Below are positions 56,436-64,000 of a stretch of 64,000 nucleotides of DNA, in pieces (position 1 is the first letter of the stretch; the number at the start of each line of letters is the position of its first letter). The stretch comes from Lachnospiraceae bacterium (lineage in GTDB: Bacteria; Bacillota; Clostridia; Lachnospirales; Lachnospiraceae): contig CABJBK010000003.1 in the NCBI GenBank assembly GCA_902363825.1, positions 248,001-312,000 on the forward strand, in the 5' to 3' direction. Both the position numbers and the translations under genes were made by a program. The notes under the pieces were generated by a model. It did no database searches. It was not told where the DNA came from and worked only from the letters and a program-made list of their open reading frames with translations.

Positions 56436-56454
56436 TGGTACTATTTTGGTACTA
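56436..56454 (+). repeat. Two direct TGGTACTA repeats, 11-base period
   Basis: TGGTACTA occurs at 56,436-56,443 and 56,447-56,454, one helical turn apart, between the guaA terminator and the mobile element. They may be integrase or excisionase binding sites near the left attachment site. This is a suggestion only. Confidence 0.4.
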
Positions 56455-56481
56455 AAGTGAGCTGTGCAGGAATAGTTTCAT

Positions 56482-57030
56482 TTATGCCTGAGGCCATGTT
56501 ATTTTCCACTCAAAATATTCATTAGGAGAAATCTCTCCACTATTTAATTTCGTTTTCATTTCACACCATTCCGAAAGGAAATCATTTACCAATCCATATT
56601 CAAAAGTTAATGCGACAGGTGAGCCTGTACTGTCATAATCATCTTCGTTGTAAGTTGGTCTGGCAGCCTCGGAAGATTTTGCAGGTGTCATTGCAGTCAG
56701 ATGAATCAGGTTGCCGGGAGCTGTGTACTCTGGGAATCTTGTACCTTTTCCACGTGCCGGGAGAGATGTGGCACTTTCTTCAAGCCAGAAAAGTGTTTCA
56801 ATGATATCTTCAGCAGCACCAAGGCTGTAATCAGAGATTGCCTTGTAATTGCAGTGCAATGCATCAGCAAGCTTTAGAATCATATCTTCACCGGGAATGC
56901 GTGCACCGGTTTCATACTGGGATATGCGGACCGACATATTTTTGCCCTCAAATCCAAGTGCACCGCCCAGTTCATCCATTGTCATTTTACGGAATACCCG
57001 TATTTTCTTTATTCTTTCACCAATTGTCAT
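56482..57030 (-). CDS. XRE-family transcriptional regulator of the mobile element
   Basis: The 182-residue protein begins with a clear XRE/Cro-type helix-turn-helix ('TIGERIKKIRVFRKMTMDELGGALGFE', 'RISQYETGARIPGEDMILKLADAL'). The C-terminal 110 residues are unknown. It is transcribed away from the excisionase and integrase, with repeated CTATACG sequences in the shared upstream region that are likely operators. It probably represses the element's recombination genes. Confidence 0.85.
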   Translation of the reverse strand: MTIGERIKKIRVFRKMTMDELGGALGFEGKNMSVRISQYETGARIPGEDMILKLADALHCNYKAISDYSLGAAEDIIETLFWLEESATSLPARGKGTRFPEYTAPGNLIHLTAMTPAKSSEAARPTYNEDDYDSTGSPVALTFEYGLVNDFLSEWCEMKTKLNSGEISPNEYFEWKITWPQA

Positions 57031-57425
57031 AGTGTAGTCACCTCCGTTTATCTGTCCCTGATGGACTGTTAAAGACAGTATAACACGGAAAAAATGAAAA
57101 TGGAAGTTTTTCTATACGAGAACATTAGAAAAACTTCTTGACAATTCAATACTATACGGTATAGAATAATATCAATTCAATTATCTATACGATATGGTAT
57201 TGAAAAATAACTAAATGAGCGGTACCAGAAATCTAACAGGCATTTGCCAAGACATTCATAGGAATCGAGCGAATGTAGACACTCCCCCAAGCGGACCGAG
57301 TACCTCGAGCAGGAGCGGGCGGTATTACAGGAGATTATCTCAGGTAAGGAGGCTGGTTGTGACATCAGCAGAACTGGTATGGAGAAACGCCAAAACAAAT
57401 TTTAATGGAAAGGTGGTGAAAGGGC
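57031..57425 (+). promoter_or_regulatory. Regulatory region before the excisionase, with repeated CTATACG operators
   Basis: TTGACA (57,138-57,143) and TATAGA (57,160-57,165) form a promoter with a 16-base spacer. CTATACG occurs at 57,112, 57,152 and 57,185; the second is the core of a 13-base palindrome (57,152-57,164) that covers the -10. From about 57,270 to 57,400 a frame reads like a short protein fragment ('TEYLEQERAVLQEIISGKEA') without a recognisable start, probably a remnant. Confidence 0.6.
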
Positions 57426-57611
57426 ATGAACGAAAAGTTTTTAGAAGTAGGAGATGTGATGCAGATTCTTGGGATTTCAAGATCAGCAGCATACAAGCTT
57501 ATGAGACAGATCAACAGTGAACTTGAAAAGAAGGGTTACATTGTTATCCGTGGAAAAGTAAGCAGAAAATATTTTGAAGAACGCATTTATGGTATGAGTG
57601 ATGCAGGATAA
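57426..57611 (+). CDS. Excisionase-like HTH protein
   Basis: The 61-residue protein carries an excisionase-type helix-turn-helix ('LEVGDVMQILGISRSAAYKLM') and a wing, and lies 83 bases before an integrase gene. AAAGGTGG precedes the ATG. Together these mark it as the likely Xis of the element, directing excision with the integrase. Confidence 0.75.
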   Translation: MNEKFLEVGDVMQILGISRSAAYKLMRQINSELEKKGYIVIRGKVSRKYFEERIYGMSDAG

Positions 57612-57694
57612 GCAACAGGTAAGAAGATTGTGATAGAGGCAGGTGCAGAAGCGATACGGCTTAGGCAGCTGCTTCTTCATATGGAAAGAAGGAG

Positions 57695-58900
57695 ATGATG
57701 AATATGCCAGCTTATAAAGACAGTAAGACAGGCACCTGGTTTGTCAAATTCTATTGTAAGGACTGGACTGGGGAAAATAAACAGATAAAGAAGAGAGGAT
57801 TTGCAACAAAGAGGGAAGCACTTGATTATGAGCGTAATTACAAAATACGGCAGGAGAATAATCTGGATATGACATTTGGAGAGTTCTGGAAGTTGTATAC
57901 AGAGGATGTGAAAAATTATGTCAAACTCAACACGTGGCTTACAAAAGAACACATTGTGGATACAAAGATACTTCCATATTTCAGGAATCTTAAGATGAAT
58001 GAGATTACACCGGGAGATGTACGCAAGTGGCAGAATGAGATGGTAGCATTCCGTTATGAGAATGGGAAATGTTATTCCCAGACTTATAAGAAGACAATGC
58101 ATAACATCTTAAGTGCGATATTCAATCATGCGTGCAGGTTTTATAATCTGAAATCAAATCCGGCAAGGCAGGCTGGAAATATGGGCAGGGAAGAAAAGAA
58201 GGAAATGCTTTTCTGGACAACTGAAGAATATAAGAAGTTTTCAGAAGCGGTGATTGATAAGCCGGTTTCATTTTATGCATTTGAAATGCTGTACTGGACG
58301 GGAATGAGATTAGGTGAGCTGCTTGCACTTACGATGGAAGATTTTGATTTTGAAAAGAACACAGTCAGAATAAATAAATCGTATCAGCGGCTGCAGGGGC
58401 AGGATGTTATTACAACACCGAAAACACCTAAGAGCAACAGAACAATCAAGCTGCCGAAGTTCCTTGCCGAAGAAATGCAGGAATATTTTGCAATGTTATA
58501 TGACCAGACACCAACAGACAGGATTTTTCTGGTAACAAAGAGCTTTCTTCATCATGAGATGGAGCGTGGTTGCAAATTATCCGGTGTGAAGAAAATCAGA
58601 ATCCATGATCTAAGGCATTCGCACATTTCACATCTGATTGACCTCGGGTTTTCCGCAGTTGCAATAGCTGACAGGGTTGGTCATGAGAGCATTGATATCA
58701 CATATCGTTATTCGCATCTGTTTCCGTCAAAGCAGGTGGCAATGGCGGACAGACTTGATGCTGTCAATGCAAGCTTTGAGGATTGCGAAGATCAGGATGA
58801 TGATGTAGAAATCATGCAGACAGAGGAAACAGCACCTATGATTGATATGGATGCGGCTGCGGAAAAAATTATAAGCATTGATAAGTACAAGGCAGTCTGA
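57695..58900 (+). CDS. int: Tyrosine site-specific integrase of the mobilizable element
   Basis: This 401-residue phage-type integrase has an N-terminal arm-binding (AP2-like) domain ('KTGTWFVKFYCKDWTG'), a SAM-like core-binding domain and a catalytic domain. The catalytic residues are visible in 'WTGMRLGELLAL' (Arg), 'IRIHDLRHSHISHL' (His-Leu-Arg) and 'ITYRYSHLFPSKQ' (Tyr). All key residues are present, so it should be active. It most probably inserted the element beside guaA. An upstream GGAGATG supports ATG 57695, and ATG 57704 is an alternative. Confidence 0.94.
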   Translation: MMNMPAYKDSKTGTWFVKFYCKDWTGENKQIKKRGFATKREALDYERNYKIRQENNLDMTFGEFWKLYTEDVKNYVKLNTWLTKEHIVDTKILPYFRNLKMNEITPGDVRKWQNEMVAFRYENGKCYSQTYKKTMHNILSAIFNHACRFYNLKSNPARQAGNMGREEKKEMLFWTTEEYKKFSEAVIDKPVSFYAFEMLYWTGMRLGELLALTMEDFDFEKNTVRINKSYQRLQGQDVITTPKTPKSNRTIKLPKFLAEEMQEYFAMLYDQTPTDRIFLVTKSFLHHEMERGCKLSGVKKIRIHDLRHSHISHLIDLGFSAVAIADRVGHESIDITYRYSHLFPSKQVAMADRLDAVNASFEDCEDQDDDVEIMQTEETAPMIDMDAAAEKIISIDKYKAV

Positions 58901-59004
58901 TAATGCCTATGTAAAACATTATGAATCATGCCGGTACAAGTTTTGCTGGATATATGCAGCAGAAATTAAAAGAATAGATTTTATATCGGAAGGAGCAGAT
59001 TATT

Positions 59005-59346
59005 ATGAGCGAGAAAAGGCTGGATGCCAAGAACAGATGGAGAAATGTTGTAGTAGCGTTTCGTATGTCACCGGAGGAAGCACAGGAGCTGAATGTGAAG
59101 GTTTCACTCAGCGGACTTTCAAAACAGGATTATATCATCCAATGTCTTCTGAAGCATGAAATCAGGGTTGTTGGTGGAATGAAGGTGGCAAAGAAAGTAC
59201 AGGTGCATCTTGATACGATACTGGAAGAATTACAGACATTAGATGAATCTGACAGAGGTGTAGATGTTGAAGAACTGCTGGTTCAATTAAAGCATGTGCT
59301 TGATATTCTGCAGAGTGATGAGAAAGGCGGTAATCATTATGAGTAA
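59005..59346 (+). CDS. Ribbon-helix-helix-like accessory protein of the element
   Basis: The 113-residue protein has an N-terminal pattern like MobC/CopG ribbon-helix-helix proteins ('NVVVAFRMSPEEAQELNVKV', 'LSKQDYIIQCLL'). A regulatory or relaxosome role is plausible. It overlaps tnpV by 8 bases. AAGGAG precedes the ATG. I cannot name the exact family. Confidence 0.6.
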   Translation: MSEKRLDAKNRWRNVVVAFRMSPEEAQELNVKVSLSGLSKQDYIIQCLLKHEIRVVGGMKVAKKVQVHLDTILEELQTLDESDRGVDVEELLVQLKHVLDILQSDEKGGNHYE

Positions 59347-59713
59347 GACAACATTTGAAAAGCTAGGTATCCCATATGAAGAAAGGGATGGAATCTTTTA
59401 TCCGGTGCTTGTCGCAGGAACAGAGAAGGCAGATATAGATGTAGGAAAGTATGGGCGTATGTGGATTAAATATATCAAGGAAGAATATCCAATGAGATAT
59501 AAGAGTCTGGTGCGGTTCGGTGAGCTTGAAGAGAGAGCGGATGAAGTCAATGATACAGCATATGAGCTGCTCGATGATATTGAAGCTAAGTGGCTGAAAA
59601 AGCATAAGCCAAAGAATCCAAATTCCTTTACAGAACAGTTACAGCTAAGAACACAGACAAGGATGATGGCAGAGGAAATCGTTATTATGGATGTGGTAAT
59701 GCAGTTTCATTAG
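59339..59713 (+). CDS. tnpV: TnpV-like transposon-encoded protein
   Basis: The 124-residue protein resembles TnpV of clostridial mobilizable transposons such as Tn4451: 'GRMWIKYIKEEYPMRYKSLV' and 'LQLRTQTRMMAEEIVIMDVV'. Its role is unknown in all relatives. ATG 59339 follows AAGGCGG at a normal distance. The palindromic repeat array starts right after its stop. Confidence 0.8.
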   Translation: MSKTTFEKLGIPYEERDGIFYPVLVAGTEKADIDVGKYGRMWIKYIKEEYPMRYKSLVRFGELEERADEVNDTAYELLDDIEAKWLKKHKPKNPNSFTEQLQLRTQTRMMAEEIVIMDVVMQFH

Positions 59714-60016
59714 TGTGGGGGCAAAAAGCGCCGTCAAAACATGAAAATGGGGGCAAAAAGCGCCCCCAAAACCACAAAGTGGGGGCAGAAAGCGCCCCCG
59801 CACAAATTAGAGCTGAAAAAAGTGTGGGGGCAAAAAGTGCCGTCAAAATGCAAAAGTGGGGGCAAAAAGCGCCGTCAAAACAGCAAAGTGACGGCAAAAA
59901 GCGCCACCACTCAGATAAGCGAGAAAAAAGCCATGGTGGCGGAAAGTGCCATCAAAATGGAAAAGTGGTGGCGGAAAATGCCACTAAAACAGTAAAGTGA
60001 TGGCAAAAAGTGCCAC
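59714..60016 (+). repeat. Three 109-bp supra-repeats, each of three small palindromic units
   Basis: Nine hairpin-like units of the form G-N-N-GGC, AAAAAG or AGAAAG, then GCC-N-N-C begin at 59,717, 59,749, 59,781, 59,826, 59,858, 59,890, 59,935, 59,967 and 59,999. The spacings are 32, 32, 45 repeated, giving a 109-base supra-unit present three times. The period is not a multiple of three, so the array is not a translated repeat. The arm bases N-N vary (GG, AC, GT, AT), mostly from left to right. Located between tnpV and mobC. Confidence 0.85.
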
Positions 60017-60028
60017 CATATCAGTAAT

Positions 60029-60052
60029 TGTGGTGGAATATTAACCACCACA
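60029..60052 (+). repeat. Perfect hairpin after the repeat array
   Basis: TGTGGTGG (60,029-60,036) and CCACCACA (60,045-60,052) form an eight-pair stem with the AT-rich loop AATATTAA. With the next inverted repeat it may belong to a transfer origin. Confidence 0.7.
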
Positions 60053-60127
60053 TATCATATACAGGGTGCAGGTGCTCCTGCCAAGACGAAAAATTATGTA
60101 AACGCTGATGGCGTTTATATTTTTTCG

Positions 60128-60186
60128 GGAAAAGGTCCGACCTTTTCCGCATCTTGCAAAACCAGTGAACACTACTTTTAGAAAGG
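60128..60186 (+). other. Candidate origin of transfer region (oriT)
   Basis: GGAAAAGGTC (60,128-60,137) and GACCTTTTCC (60,139-60,148) form a perfect ten-base inverted repeat with one central C. It is followed by CATCTTGCAAAACCAGTGAA, a sequence of the kind found near nic sites of MobP-type systems, just upstream of the mobC and relaxase genes. Position and inverted repeat support oriT; the nic site is not proven. Confidence 0.5.
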
Positions 60187-60294
60187 ATGAAAAAAGCAAT
60201 GGTACAGATAAAAAGAGATTGGTTTGATACAGCATTGAAGAATTACGAAAGGGGAGAAACGTATGGTAGATGGAAAGCGAAGATACAAGTCTGA
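60187..60294 (+). CDS. Possible leader peptide before mobC
   Basis: A 35-residue frame (Met-Lys-Lys-Ala-Met...) starts right after AGAAAGG and overlaps the start of mobC by 32 bases. It could couple translation of mobC. Evidence is thin. Confidence 0.3.
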   Translation: MKKAMVQIKRDWFDTALKNYERGETYGRWKAKIQV

Positions 60295-60625
60295 CAGGAA
60301 AGATCATAAGGTATCTGTGAAACTGTCAGAAAAAGATATGGATATTCTAAAAGCAGCACTTAAACGAACAGGAATGACAGCAAGTGCCTATATAAGAGAA
60401 TTGATCCGGACAGGCGGCAACATAGATACAAATTATCCAGAGGACAGGGCAAGAGTAATCCGTGTTATTGCCGGTATTGCAAATAATATTAATCAGGCGG
60501 TAAAGCTTGGCAATTCACAGGGAAGATTGTATTACAGCGATATTGATAAATTGCAGAACAGTCTGGATGATATAAAGAAAACATTCGGGGAGGTGCTGGA
60601 AGTATGGCGATTACAAAGATCTTAA
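60263..60625 (+). CDS. mobC: MobC-type mobilization (relaxosome) protein
   Basis: The 120-residue protein has a ribbon-helix-helix start ('DHKVSVKLSEKDMDILKAAL') and the MobC region 'IRVIAGIANNINQAVKLGN'. MobC proteins open DNA at oriT to help the relaxase nick. GGGGAG precedes the ATG, and the gene overlaps the relaxase start by 22 bases, which fits a shared role. Confidence 0.9.
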   Translation: MVDGKRRYKSDRKDHKVSVKLSEKDMDILKAALKRTGMTASAYIRELIRTGGNIDTNYPEDRARVIRVIAGIANNINQAVKLGNSQGRLYYSDIDKLQNSLDDIKKTFGEVLEVWRLQRS

Positions 60626-62427
60626 ATATACAGGAGTCAGAGGGCAGAAATCCAGCATCGCACCTGAAGAATGCTTTGGAATATATCCAGAATCCGGATA
60701 AGACAGAAGAATGTATACTGGTGGGCGGTATTAACTGCCTGCCAGATACAGCATTTGAGCAGATGGAAGAGACAAAGAATATATTTCATAAGACAGGTAA
60801 AAGGCAGGGCTATCATGTGATCATATCGTTTTCGCCGGAGGAAAAAGTAACAGCAGAGCAGGCAATGTATGTCCTCGAGCATTTCGCAAAGGATGTGCTT
60901 GGTGATGATTATGAGGCGGTGTATGCAGTCCATACTGACAGGGAGCATATGCATGGGCATCTGATCTGGAACAGTGTCAGCATGACAACTGGCAAGAAAT
61001 ACAATTCACCGAAAGGCAACTGGAAGAATCATCTTCAGCCTATTACAAATAAATATTGTGATGAACTTGGACTTTCCATTATGCCGGCAGAGTACAGCAG
61101 GAATCCCAAAAATATCAGCAGGGACAAGTGGGAAAGAGAAATGTCAATGAAAGAGATAATTCTAAGGGATGCCAAGATGTGTGCATATGCTGCCGGGAAT
61201 GTGGAGCATTTTAAATATCTGATGAAAAGACTTGGATATGTATTCAAGAAAGATGCGTGGATGGAAGTGCAGGCACCGGGATTTCGGTATTATCATAAGC
61301 TTGCAAAGATGGACGAGATGTTTTCAGAGGAGACATTAAGGCATCATGTGGATATGCCTTGGATGGCAAAGCCTTACTTTTATTCGTCGGATATCAGGAG
61401 ACTACACAGGGCGAAGCTGTCACCATACCAGAAGAAGTTTTACGCAAAGCTATACAGATTAAGGGTTGTAGAACAGAAGCGTTTTGTAGTCGGTGGAGCA
61501 AAGTATGCAGAGGATTTGAAGAGGTTTCATCAGTTACAGGATGAATATCTGCTGCTTGTGAATAATGACATCAAAAGTATTGTGGAGCTTGTGGATTTCA
61601 TAAGTGAGAAAGAAGATAGGATTCAGCAGATTGAGGACAGGCAGAAGGAGATATACAGAGAAAGTTCTAGTCGGAAACGCAGTATAAAGAATGAAGAGCA
61701 GTACCGAGAATATCAGATATGGCACATGGAAGTGCAGGAAGAACTGGATGAGCTGAAGCAGGAGAAGAGAAATGTTAAGAGGCAGATACAGCTTGCTGAT
61801 GACATTATAAAAGAAGATTTGTATACGGCTTATTATGCGGTGTCGGGGAATGAGGAGATTGTTGCTGACAGGGATGTTGAGATACCGGGGATGGAAGAGA
61901 ATACTGAGGTTGAGAAAGTGGCGGCAGCAGTTGTTAAGCCTGATGCAAATGTTGAGGTAATGAATCTTAATAATAATCAGAATGAAATAGGCAGACAGAA
62001 AGAGCAAACAGATAGTGCGAGAAAACAACAGACTGGTTTAGAGGGTATAGGAATACCAGAGGTTCATAATTCGTTTGATGTGAATGTGGCAAGACTGGAC
62101 GAAAGTACAACTGATGTAACAGGTAAAAGTGAATTTGTGGAAACTAAAGAAACTGAGCCTGTGGACAAAGTTGGTTGGATTGTCAGGAGAATATCAGAGC
62201 TTGGCGGTTATGAAAATATCAGTGATTCAGTTAAGGCAGATGTATTCGGATTCGATATTGCTGATGTGAGTGGAAGCATAAGGTTGTTCTCAGATGTAAT
62301 GAAAAGGCTGGGGATAAAAAAGGATGGAGATGAAATGTATGAGGAGTTTCAGAAAATTTATGATGAGAGTGTTGGCAGAGATACTGATAAGAAAAAAGTG
62401 GAAGATAGGACGCAAAACAGGGGCTGA
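60604..62427 (+). CDS. MobP-family relaxase
   Basis: The 607-residue protein nicks one strand at oriT and leads DNA transfer. The histidine metal site is visible as H110, D112, H115, H117 and H119 in 'HTDREHMHGHLIWNSV', and the N-terminal active-site tyrosine region should be around residue 27 ('ALEYIQNP'). The first 300 residues are the relaxase domain; after that come charged coiled coils (about 330-410) and a low-complexity tail. No coupling protein or type IV secretion genes are in view, so the element is probably mobilizable rather than self-conjugative. Confidence 0.92.
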   Translation: MAITKILNIQESEGRNPASHLKNALEYIQNPDKTEECILVGGINCLPDTAFEQMEETKNIFHKTGKRQGYHVIISFSPEEKVTAEQAMYVLEHFAKDVLGDDYEAVYAVHTDREHMHGHLIWNSVSMTTGKKYNSPKGNWKNHLQPITNKYCDELGLSIMPAEYSRNPKNISRDKWEREMSMKEIILRDAKMCAYAAGNVEHFKYLMKRLGYVFKKDAWMEVQAPGFRYYHKLAKMDEMFSEETLRHHVDMPWMAKPYFYSSDIRRLHRAKLSPYQKKFYAKLYRLRVVEQKRFVVGGAKYAEDLKRFHQLQDEYLLLVNNDIKSIVELVDFISEKEDRIQQIEDRQKEIYRESSSRKRSIKNEEQYREYQIWHMEVQEELDELKQEKRNVKRQIQLADDIIKEDLYTAYYAVSGNEEIVADRDVEIPGMEENTEVEKVAAAVVKPDANVEVMNLNNNQNEIGRQKEQTDSARKQQTGLEGIGIPEVHNSFDVNVARLDESTTDVTGKSEFVETKETEPVDKVGWIVRRISELGGYENISDSVKADVFGFDIADVSGSIRLFSDVMKRLGIKKDGDEMYEEFQKIYDESVGRDTDKKKVEDRTQNRG

Positions 62428-62619
62428 GAAGAGGAAATGGTTAGGTTTTAAATAAGGATTTTTTTAATAAGAATATGTTAAACCTGTATGAAAAGTGGTA
62501 AATTTAATATCTTTGAAACGAAAAGTGTGATATTATAATTTCAGAAAACATGACAATTAGCCTGTTTTGTTAATATATATTATAATGCCAAATATTTTCA
62601 AAGGGAGGTGCATACTTGT

Positions 62620-63795
62620 ATGGGTGCAAAAAAATATGCATATGTAAATTATAAAATGCTTGTATGGGCACGTTCTGAAACACCATTTGGCACAACAAGT
62701 GATGTTGCTAATCATATTTCTGGGTTTAGGTCAGAAGTAATTGATAAATGGGAAAGAGGCGAAGAGTTGCCTTCAATTACAGAAGCAAAGAAACTTGCTA
62801 ATTTATACAAAGTTCCATTTGCAACATTTTATTTATCTAATCCACCTGAGAAAAAAACAAAAGCTTATACCGATCGTAGGACATACAATGATACTGTTTA
62901 TAGAGAAACAAGTTATGAATTGTGGTCTGAAATTGGTAGAATAACTGGTAATAGGCAAATTATAGTTAATCTATCTGATGATACGGAATATAGGAGCTTG
63001 CCCAGCGTTGGCCCGAAATTAAGCGAAAAACAGATAGCAGATGTAATAAGAAAGTATTTTGAATTAGATTTGCCATTTAAGAATAAATCAGCATATAGAA
63101 ATAATGGATTTAATTATTATAGAGCCCTTTTAGAACATTATGGGATAATGGTTGCTCAGATAACTGGAGTATCATTGTCTGAGATGCGAGGCATTTCTAT
63201 GTATTATGATACATTTCCTATCATTGCAATTAATAATAAAGATTTTGAGAGAGCTAAAGTTTTTTCATTATTTCATGAAGTTGCACATTTGGTTAGAAGG
63301 TCTTCATCATTATGCTTAATAGATTTTGATGAGCGTAATGATGAAGAAGAAAAAATATGTGATAGAATTGCTGCAGAAGTATTAATGCCAGAAGAAAGTT
63401 TTAGATATGTGTCATCAAATGCGCTTAATTTATATGGTGATTGGTCAGATTTATGTTTAATATCTATTGCGGATAAGTATGCAGTAAGCACATTTTCGGT
63501 AGTAAGAAGGTTAAGAGAATTAGATATTATTAATAGGTCAGATTATTATTCTATATACAAGAGGATTAGTGACTCATTTAAAGAAGAACAGGATTCTATT
63601 ATTCAGAATAAGAAAGATAGAGAATTCAAAGTAAAATATTATATTACCTACTTGAGTAAAGAAGGCTATTTGTTTCCAAAGAAAGTGTTATCTGCTTATA
63701 GCAGAGGCGATATATCATATGGTGAGATGTGTAGTACACTTAGTATAAAAGGTAAACACATAAGTAATATAGAACGGGCGGTGATGTTCATATGA
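62620..63795 (+). CDS. XRE-HTH plus ImmA/IrrE metallopeptidase (antitoxin-like)
   Basis: The 391-residue protein has an N-terminal XRE-like helix-turn-helix ('EVIDKWERGEELPSITEAKKLANLY') and an ImmA/IrrE peptidase domain with HEVAH at 219-223 and 'EEKICDRIAAEVLMPEESF' giving the third ligand. ATG 62620 is nine bases after GGGAGGTG; the frame is open from GTG 62608, which lies inside that ribosome site. It overlaps a PIN-like gene by 4 bases. Such COG2856 proteins are commonly paired with DUF4411 toxins, so it is probably the antitoxin or regulator. Confidence 0.85.
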   Translation: MGAKKYAYVNYKMLVWARSETPFGTTSDVANHISGFRSEVIDKWERGEELPSITEAKKLANLYKVPFATFYLSNPPEKKTKAYTDRRTYNDTVYRETSYELWSEIGRITGNRQIIVNLSDDTEYRSLPSVGPKLSEKQIADVIRKYFELDLPFKNKSAYRNNGFNYYRALLEHYGIMVAQITGVSLSEMRGISMYYDTFPIIAINNKDFERAKVFSLFHEVAHLVRRSSSLCLIDFDERNDEEEKICDRIAAEVLMPEESFRYVSSNALNLYGDWSDLCLISIADKYAVSTFSVVRRLRELDIINRSDYYSIYKRISDSFKEEQDSIIQNKKDREFKVKYYITYLSKEGYLFPKKVLSAYSRGDISYGEMCSTLSIKGKHISNIERAVMFI

Positions 63796-64000
63796 GTAAA
63801 AAGTATGTAATAGATGCCTGTGCACTTATTAATGCATCAAAGAACTATAATATGACTAAGAAAGCATTTTCACATATATGGCAGGCTTTTAATGAACTTG
63901 TAGAAAATGGACAACTTATTTCAAGTTCGGAAATATTTGAAGAATTAAAAGATGATGATATTGTAAAATGGGCAAAGGAACACAAAGATGCTTTTTTGCC
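63792..64000 (+). CDS. DUF4411/PIN-like putative toxin, cut by the window end
   Basis: The visible 69 residues begin 'KYVIDACALINASKNYN' and continue 'ISSSEIFEELKDDDIVKWAKEH', the start of a DUF4411 PIN-fold protein with its first acidic residue (Asp in 'IDA'). PIN proteins are RNases and typical toxins of toxin-antitoxin pairs. It starts four bases before the stop of the HTH-peptidase gene, so they are coupled. The rest lies outside the window. Confidence 0.75.
   Translation, partial: MSKKYVIDACALINASKNYNMTKKAFSHIWQAFNELVENGQLISSSEIFEELKDDDIVKWAKEHKDAFL

Noticed and set aside
57215..57520. 101-residue open frame before the excisionase gene
   Set aside because: It overlaps the excisionase in another frame and crosses the operator region. 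Only a short protein-like fragment in a different frame was seen there.
59741..60000. Lysine/glycine-rich open frames across the repeat array
   Set aside because: They arise from the repeats. The 109-base period shifts frame, so the repeats were not shaped by translation.
59714..60016. Repeat array considered as a CRISPR
   Set aside because: The units are palindromes with regular 32-32-45 spacing and no unique spacers of constant length, and no cas genes are nearby.
1..64000. tRNA or rRNA genes
   Set aside because: None was recognised by eye on either strand; a tRNA scan would be needed to exclude them fully.

Overview
The window looks like the chromosome of a spore-forming, anaerobic Firmicute, most likely a Lachnospiraceae gut bacterium (Roseburia/Agathobacter/Coprococcus-like). 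I infer this from spoIIID, a tetrahydrofolate riboswitch in front of a folT-type ECF transporter, a TPP riboswitch in front of thiC, strong AGGAGG ribosome binding sites, and mobile elements typical of clostridia. No database search was possible, so the genus is an inference.

Region 1 (about 1-29,280) is a dense anti-phage defence island, transcribed entirely rightwards. The first operon holds a small excisionase-like HTH gene, a complete type I restriction-modification set (hsdM, hsdS, hsdR), a large protein with two zinc-metallopeptidase modules and a C-terminal HTH, an Mrr-like nuclease, a GmrSD-like DUF262/DUF1524 nuclease, a small PD-(D/E)xK-like protein and a zinc-ribbon/SEC-C protein. 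After a terminator and a new promoter, a second and stranger type I operon follows. It has a pseudo-methyltransferase fused to a target-recognition domain, an ADP-ribosylglycohydrolase fused to an HsdM methyltransferase, another HsdM, an HsdS, a truncated tyrosine recombinase joined to an hsdS tail, an HsdR, a small zinc-ribbon protein and a second HTH-bearing ImmA/IrrE-like metallopeptidase. This second operon is the best candidate for an undescribed system. It ends in a strong terminator at 29,236-29,275.

Region 2 (29,570 to about 32,890) is a phage/ICE-type module: a sigma-70 region-4-like protein, a DUF4406 protein, a small nuclease-like protein and a VapE-type primase-helicase. VapE is cut off at about 32,886. 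About 50 bp later the reading frame runs into remains of a chromosomal two-component system (a response-regulator tail, then a histidine kinase without its ATPase domain). This marks a deletion or recombination scar at the edge of the accessory DNA.

Region 3 (about 34,000-56,430) is ordinary chromosome: a SulP anion transporter, a UMF1-type MFS protein, a broken beta-helix lipoprotein, CstA, a five-function oligopeptide ABC transporter with fused ATPases, folT under THF riboswitch control, CorA, a chemotaxis receptor, thiC under TPP control, a frameshifted diguanylate cyclase, a HAD phosphatase, a MIF-type tautomerase, spoIIID and guaA.

Region 4 (about 56,430-64,000) is an integrative mobilizable element placed just downstream of guaA. 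It carries an XRE regulator with repeated operators, an excisionase, a tyrosine integrase, an RHH protein, TnpV, an unusual three-times-three array of palindromic repeats, MobC, a MobP-type relaxase, and an HTH-ImmA/IrrE plus PIN-like (DUF4411) pair that runs off the window end.
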